Source: Cyclobacteriaceae bacterium
GTDB taxonomy: Bacteria > Bacteroidota > Bacteroidia > Cytophagales > Cyclobacteriaceae
Direction: 5' to 3'
NCBI GenBank assembly: GCA_026003355.1
Contig: BPHC01000005.1
Location: forward strand, 62,001-126,000
DNA: 64,000 nucleotides
The first letter of the stretch is position 1; each line of letters starts with the position of its first letter. The notes under the pieces were generated by a model that was not told the origin of the DNA, ran no database searches, and saw nothing but the letters and a program-made list of their open reading frames with translations. Positions 60,886 through 64,000 of this stretch are shown one piece after another. Made by a program: the position numbers and the translations under genes.

Positions 60886-62286
60886 ATGAATTTCAGAATA
60901 GAAAAAGACACCATGGGCGAAGTACAGGTGCCTGCCGAAAAATACTGGGGCGCCCAAACCGAGCGTTCGCGCAACAACTTTAAAATAGGTCCGGAAGGAA
61001 CCATGCCGCGCGAAATCATCTACGCCTTTGCCTACCTGAAAAAAGCTGCTGCACTGGCTAACCACCAGCTGGGGGTATTGCCGGCAGAAAAAAAAGACCT
61101 GATAGCAAAAGTTTGCGATGAGATTCTGGCCGGCCGGCTGGACGACCAGTTTCCTCTGGTAATCTGGCAAACGGGGTCGGGCACACAAAGCAATATGAAC
61201 GTAAACGAAGTGATTGCCTACCGCGCCCACGTGCTCAGCGGAGGTAAACTTACCGATGAAAAGAAAATTCTTCACCCCAACGATGATGTAAACAAATCGC
61301 AATCATCGAACGATACCTTTCCCACCGCCATGCACATTGCGGCCTATAAAATGGTAATGGAAGTTACCCTGCCGGGCATGCAATTGTTGCGCGATACGCT
61401 GGCCCGTAAATCGAAGGAATTTTCGGGCATTGTTAAAACCGGACGCACACACTTTATGGATGCCACCCCCCTTACACTCGGGCAGGAATTTTCCGGCTAT
61501 GTACAACAGCTTGATAACAGCATGCGTGCCATACGCAACGCCCTCGAAATGGTAAGCGAACTCGCACTGGGCGGCACAGCCGTGGGCACCGGCCTCAATG
61601 CCCCGAAAGGTTACGATGTACTGGTAGCCGAAAAAATTTCTGAACTAACCGGCTATCCGTTTAAAACTGCACCCAACAAGTTCGAAGCACTGGCGGCGCA
61701 CGATGCCATGGTTGAACTTTCGGGCGCACTGAAACGGGCAGCAGTAGCCCTGATGAAAATAGGTAACGACATTCGCATGCTCAGCTCCGGTCCACGCTCG
61801 GGTATTGGCGAAATTTTAATTCCTGACAACGAACCCGGCTCATCCATTATGCCCGGAAAGGTTAACCCCACCCAGCCCGAAGCCCTTACCATGGTATGCG
61901 CCCAGGTTATGGGAAATGACGTGGCCGTGAGCATCGGAGGTTCCAACGGCCACTTCGAACTGAATGTATTCAAGCCCCTTATTGCCGCAAACGTGCTGCA
62001 GTCGGCACGGCTGCTGGGCGACGCCTGTGTATCATTTAACAACAAATGCGCCGAAGGCATTGCGCCCAACCTGCCCGTAATCAAGCGCCACCTGGAAAAC
62101 TCGCTTATGCTGGTTACCGCTTTAAATCCCCATATTGGCTACGAAAAAGCTGCCCAGATTGCCAAAAAAGCGCATAAAGAAAACAAAACCCTGCGCGAAG
62201 CAGCCGTTGAACTGGGCCTGCTTACCAGCGAACAGTTTGATGCCTGGGTCCGGCCCGAGAAAATGGTGGGCAACCTGGAAGATTGA
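60886..62286 (+). CDS. fumC: Class II fumarate hydratase
   Basis: Cytosolic TCA-cycle enzyme of 466 residues that hydrates fumarate to malate without an Fe-S cluster. [46 protein letters not shown] and the [19 protein letters not shown] signature (fumarase/aspartase loop) are present, then a C-terminal domain ending [16 protein letters not shown]. Length is right for FumC. Monocistronic, with its own -7 element. Confidence 0.97.
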   Translation: MNFRIEKDTMGEVQVPAEKYWGAQTERSRNNFKIGPEGTMPREIIYAFAYLKKAAALANHQLGVLPAEKKDLIAKVCDEILAGRLDDQFPLVIWQTGSGTQSNMNVNEVIAYRAHVLSGGKLTDEKKILHPNDDVNKSQSSNDTFPTAMHIAAYKMVMEVTLPGMQLLRDTLARKSKEFSGIVKTGRTHFMDATPLTLGQEFSGYVQQLDNSMRAIRNALEMVSELALGGTAVGTGLNAPKGYDVLVAEKISELTGYPFKTAPNKFEALAAHDAMVELSGALKRAAVALMKIGNDIRMLSSGPRSGIGEILIPDNEPGSSIMPGKVNPTQPEALTMVCAQVMGNDVAVSIGGSNGHFELNVFKPLIAANVLQSARLLGDACVSFNNKCAEGIAPNLPVIKRHLENSLMLVTALNPHIGYEKAAQIAKKAHKENKTLREAAVELGLLTSEQFDAWVRPEKMVGNLED

Positions 62287-62332
62287 ATTTGTAAATAATT
62301 TGTACTTTTATTCAACTTTTTGAACTATAACC

Positions 62333-62974
62333 ATGAAAGCAACCGTCCAACTCCTATGTCTGGCTTTACTTTTTGCGGGCACCTCTGCTTTCGCCCAGCT
62401 GTCCAAGCAGGAGAAAAAAGAGTGGAAGAAGAAAGCCAAAGAATACGCCAAAAATCCCGCTAACCTCAAGCAGTTCACGGAAGAAAAACAATCGGCCGAG
62501 AACCAGGTTAACACCTTGAACAAAAAAATTACCGAGATGCAAAGCGCCTTAAGCACCAAAGACGCGCGCATTGCCGAGCTGGAAGACCAGCTTTCGCAGT
62601 TGCGCGGGCAGCTGGCTCAGGCGCGGGCCGAAATTCAGCAACTCAAGGAAACACCCGTGGTTAACCCCATGGACTTTTCCAAAGGCATTGTTTTTAAAGT
62701 ACAGGTGGGGGCCTTCAAAAACAAAGACCTCTCCAAATACTTCGACAATAATCCTAACTTTGGTGGCGAAGTGCGCGAAAACGAACCCCAGCGCATAACC
62801 ATCGGCATCTTCCGCGACTACTGGGAAGCCGACCAGTTTAAAAAGTACATGCGCGAAATGGGCGTAAAAGATGCCTGGATTGTACCCTATAAAGACGGTC
62901 AGCGCACCGACATAAAAGAGGTACTCGAAGGGGTTATAAGCGACAAACCCGACACCAAAAAATCTGACCAGTAA
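62333..62974 (+). CDS. Exported coiled-coil protein with SPOR-like domain
   Basis: Protein of 213 residues. Signal peptide ending in SAFAQ, then a highly charged helix (KQEKKEWKKKAKEYAKNPA), a coiled coil (about 45-105, KKITEMQSALSTKDARIAEL), and a SPOR-like domain (about 118-195, GIVFKVQVGAFKNKDLSKYF and GIFRDYWEADQFKKYMREM) that could bind denuded peptidoglycan. The layout is known in Bacteroidota, often misnamed ezrin/radixin/moesin family. Ends before a strong hairpin terminator. Confidence 0.85.
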   Translation: MKATVQLLCLALLFAGTSAFAQLSKQEKKEWKKKAKEYAKNPANLKQFTEEKQSAENQVNTLNKKITEMQSALSTKDARIAELEDQLSQLRGQLAQARAEIQQLKETPVVNPMDFSKGIVFKVQVGAFKNKDLSKYFDNNPNFGGEVRENEPQRITIGIFRDYWEADQFKKYMREMGVKDAWIVPYKDGQRTDIKEVLEGVISDKPDTKKSDQ

Positions 62975-62992
62975 CCCGTTGAAACTTTACCC

Positions 62993-63030
62993 AAACGCAG
63001 TGGCTCAAACGGTCACTGCGTTTTATTTTT
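62993..63030 (+). terminator. Rho-independent terminator after the SPOR-like gene
   Basis: AAACGCAGTG (62993-63002) pairs perfectly with CACTGCGTTT (63014-63023), 10 bp, followed by the T-tract TTTTATTTTT ending at 63030. Confidence 0.85.
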
Positions 63031-63057
63031 ACATAGCCTGCCCTTACTCAAAGGCAC

Positions 63058-63840
63058 ATGAACCGAGTATTAACCATTGTGTTTTTGTTTTCTTGCGCTG
63101 CACTGCAGGCGCAGATGAGGTACACACGCCTCGTGCTGCAGCCCAAACAAAAGCTTGCTTTCGAGGCACAGTCGGATATTCTTGTGGCTGACACCCTGAT
63201 ATTAAAAGACTCGGCCGTAATACAACTTAACAACCTGCGCACCGAAAACTTTATACGCACCCGCGTACTTCGCGTAGAAGGCACCGCATTCATTATGGGA
63301 GGCGGGGCCTTCGGCCAGCCCGGCAGGCCTGGCAGGCCCGGGGCATCCGGGCAGGGCCCCTGCCAGCACGGACAGAACGGCCAGCCCGGGCAAAACGGTC
63401 TGCCGGGTGTAAGCGGTGTTAATCTTGCCCTTTACTCCGATGAGGTTATTATTGATAAACATCTTGTTATAAACCTCTCCGGAGGAAACGGAGGCAGCGG
63501 GGGCAAAGGCGGCAGAGGTGGTGACGGCAGCACCGGCACCATACACTGCAACGGCGGCAACGGCGGTAACGGCGGCATGGGAGGCAAGGGCGGTGATGGC
63601 GGCAACGGTGGCAACTTTATCTTTCAGGGCGCCAGAGCCCTTGTATTGCGCGAGTGGACGGGCAGCAAGATCATTATACGCAACGATGGCGGGCAGCCGG
63701 GTTCCGGCGGTAAGGGCGGCTTGCCGGGATTGGGAGGCCCTGGCCCCAACCGCAGGTATGGCCGAAACGGCTTTACCGGCCCCGACGGACCAGCCGGCTT
63801 ACATGGAAAACCCGGAACGATTACCTTCCGCACCAACTAA
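63058..63840 (+). CDS. Secreted glycine-rich protein with collagen-like repeats
   Basis: Exported protein of 260 residues (signal peptide ending in ALQAQ). After an 80-residue beta-rich head (VLVADTLILKDSAVIQLNNLR resembles a parallel-beta repeat entry), there are collagen-like Gly-X-Y runs (about 82-120, QPGRPGRPGASGQGP), a GGNGG-type run (about 140-180) and a third Gly-rich run (about 210-250). The intervening strands LALYSDEVIIDKHLVINLSG and RALVLREWTGSKIIIRNDGG look like parallel-beta rungs, so the Gly-rich parts may be loops and not a triple helix. It overlaps recJ by one base (TAATG). Function unknown. Confidence 0.78.
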   Translation: MNRVLTIVFLFSCAALQAQMRYTRLVLQPKQKLAFEAQSDILVADTLILKDSAVIQLNNLRTENFIRTRVLRVEGTAFIMGGGAFGQPGRPGRPGASGQGPCQHGQNGQPGQNGLPGVSGVNLALYSDEVIIDKHLVINLSGGNGGSGGKGGRGGDGSTGTIHCNGGNGGNGGMGGKGGDGGNGGNFIFQGARALVLREWTGSKIIIRNDGGQPGSGGKGGLPGLGGPGPNRRYGRNGFTGPDGPAGLHGKPGTITFRTN

Positions 63841-64000
63841 TGAATAAGCGCTGGATATATAAACCCCTGCCCAATGAGGCACAGATTTCGCACCTGAGCC
63901 GTACCATTAACGTTAACCCATACCTTACGGCGGTTTTGCTACAGCGCGGTATAGACAGCTTCGAAAAAGCACGCCGGTTTTTCCGCCCCTCGCTGGCTGA
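63840..64000 (+). CDS. recJ: RecJ, single-stranded-DNA exonuclease (5' end only)
   Basis: The first 53 codons of an open frame that runs off the window: RWIYKPLPNEAQISHLSRTI and PYLTAVLLQRGIDSFEKARRFFRPSL match the N-terminus of Bacteroidota RecJ. The DHH catalytic motifs lie outside the window. The ATG overlaps the stop of the glycine-rich gene (TAATG), so the two are coupled. RecJ identity rests only on this N-terminal segment. Confidence 0.82.
   Translation, partial: MNKRWIYKPLPNEAQISHLSRTINVNPYLTAVLLQRGIDSFEKARRFFRPSLA

Noticed and set aside
63300-63780. CRISPR array
   Set aside because: The GC-rich repeats are in-frame Gly codons of a secreted protein; unit length and spacing are not constant.

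Overview
The window looks like chromosomal DNA of a Bacteroidota bacterium, most likely of the order Cytophagales. It carries a type IX secretion/gliding gene set (two PorG-type barrels, a PorE-like OmpA lipoprotein, a GldJ-like SUMF1 lipoprotein), DUF4175, RagA-type and haem-type TonB receptors, LTD-domain secreted proteins, and promoters with the Bacteroidota -7 element TAnnTTTG instead of Shine-Dalgarno-dominated starts. Coding density is high and most intergenic gaps are short. I saw no insertion sequence, CRISPR array or rRNA. One tRNA gene (Phe) is present.

Layout. 1-5.7 kb: the 5' part of a TonB-dependent receptor, a MoxR ATPase, a SemiSWEET, a calcineurin-type phosphatase and a DnaQ/GIY-YIG fusion nuclease. 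5.8-7.1 kb: a conspicuously AT-rich cassette of ArsR regulator, MerTP transporter and GDCCVxC protein, with a perfect operator palindrome in its promoter. 7.3-12.7 kb: holin-like membrane protein, GH16 glucanase, LPP20-like lipoprotein, amidohydrolase, TolB-like propeller protein and deoxynucleoside kinase. 12.8-18.4 kb: an iron module (small membrane protein, haem-type TonB receptor, FeoA, FeoB), with an overlooked 52-codon gene between receptor and feoA. 18.4-25.2 kb: a TerB-like gene, then the outer-membrane assembly block skp-skp-bamA-uppS followed by two porG-type genes. 25.2-27.6 kb: NAD kinase, CBS protein and alpha/beta hydrolase.

27.9-38.7 kb holds a minus-strand series DUF4175 / GHKL ATPase / ybeY / mnmG / methyltransferase / Big_5 lipoprotein / TPR protein. 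Two things here may be the most important in the window. A cluster of DnaA-box 9-mers with an adjacent 84% AT stretch lies at about 29.69-30.03 kb. Two 16-bp parS-type palindromes plus a further DnaA box lie in the mnmG-ybeY gap at 34.47-34.55 kb. Together they suggest a replication origin with its partition sites, which whole-chromosome GC skew could confirm or refute.

38.7-53.9 kb: a conserved unknown, AhpD-like protein, ComF, GldJ-like lipoprotein, Mfd, a THUMP-like methyltransferase, Asd, a two-LTD secreted protein, a DUF885 peptidase and a penicillin acylase-type lipoprotein. 53.9-64 kb (plus strand): DksA-like protein with a histone-like tail, ScpB, pseudouridine synthase, tRNA-Phe (minus strand), a two-gene Fe-S oxidoreductase, a conserved unknown, the PorE-like lipoprotein, fumarase C, a SPOR-like coiled-coil protein, a collagen-like glycine-rich protein and the 5' end of recJ.
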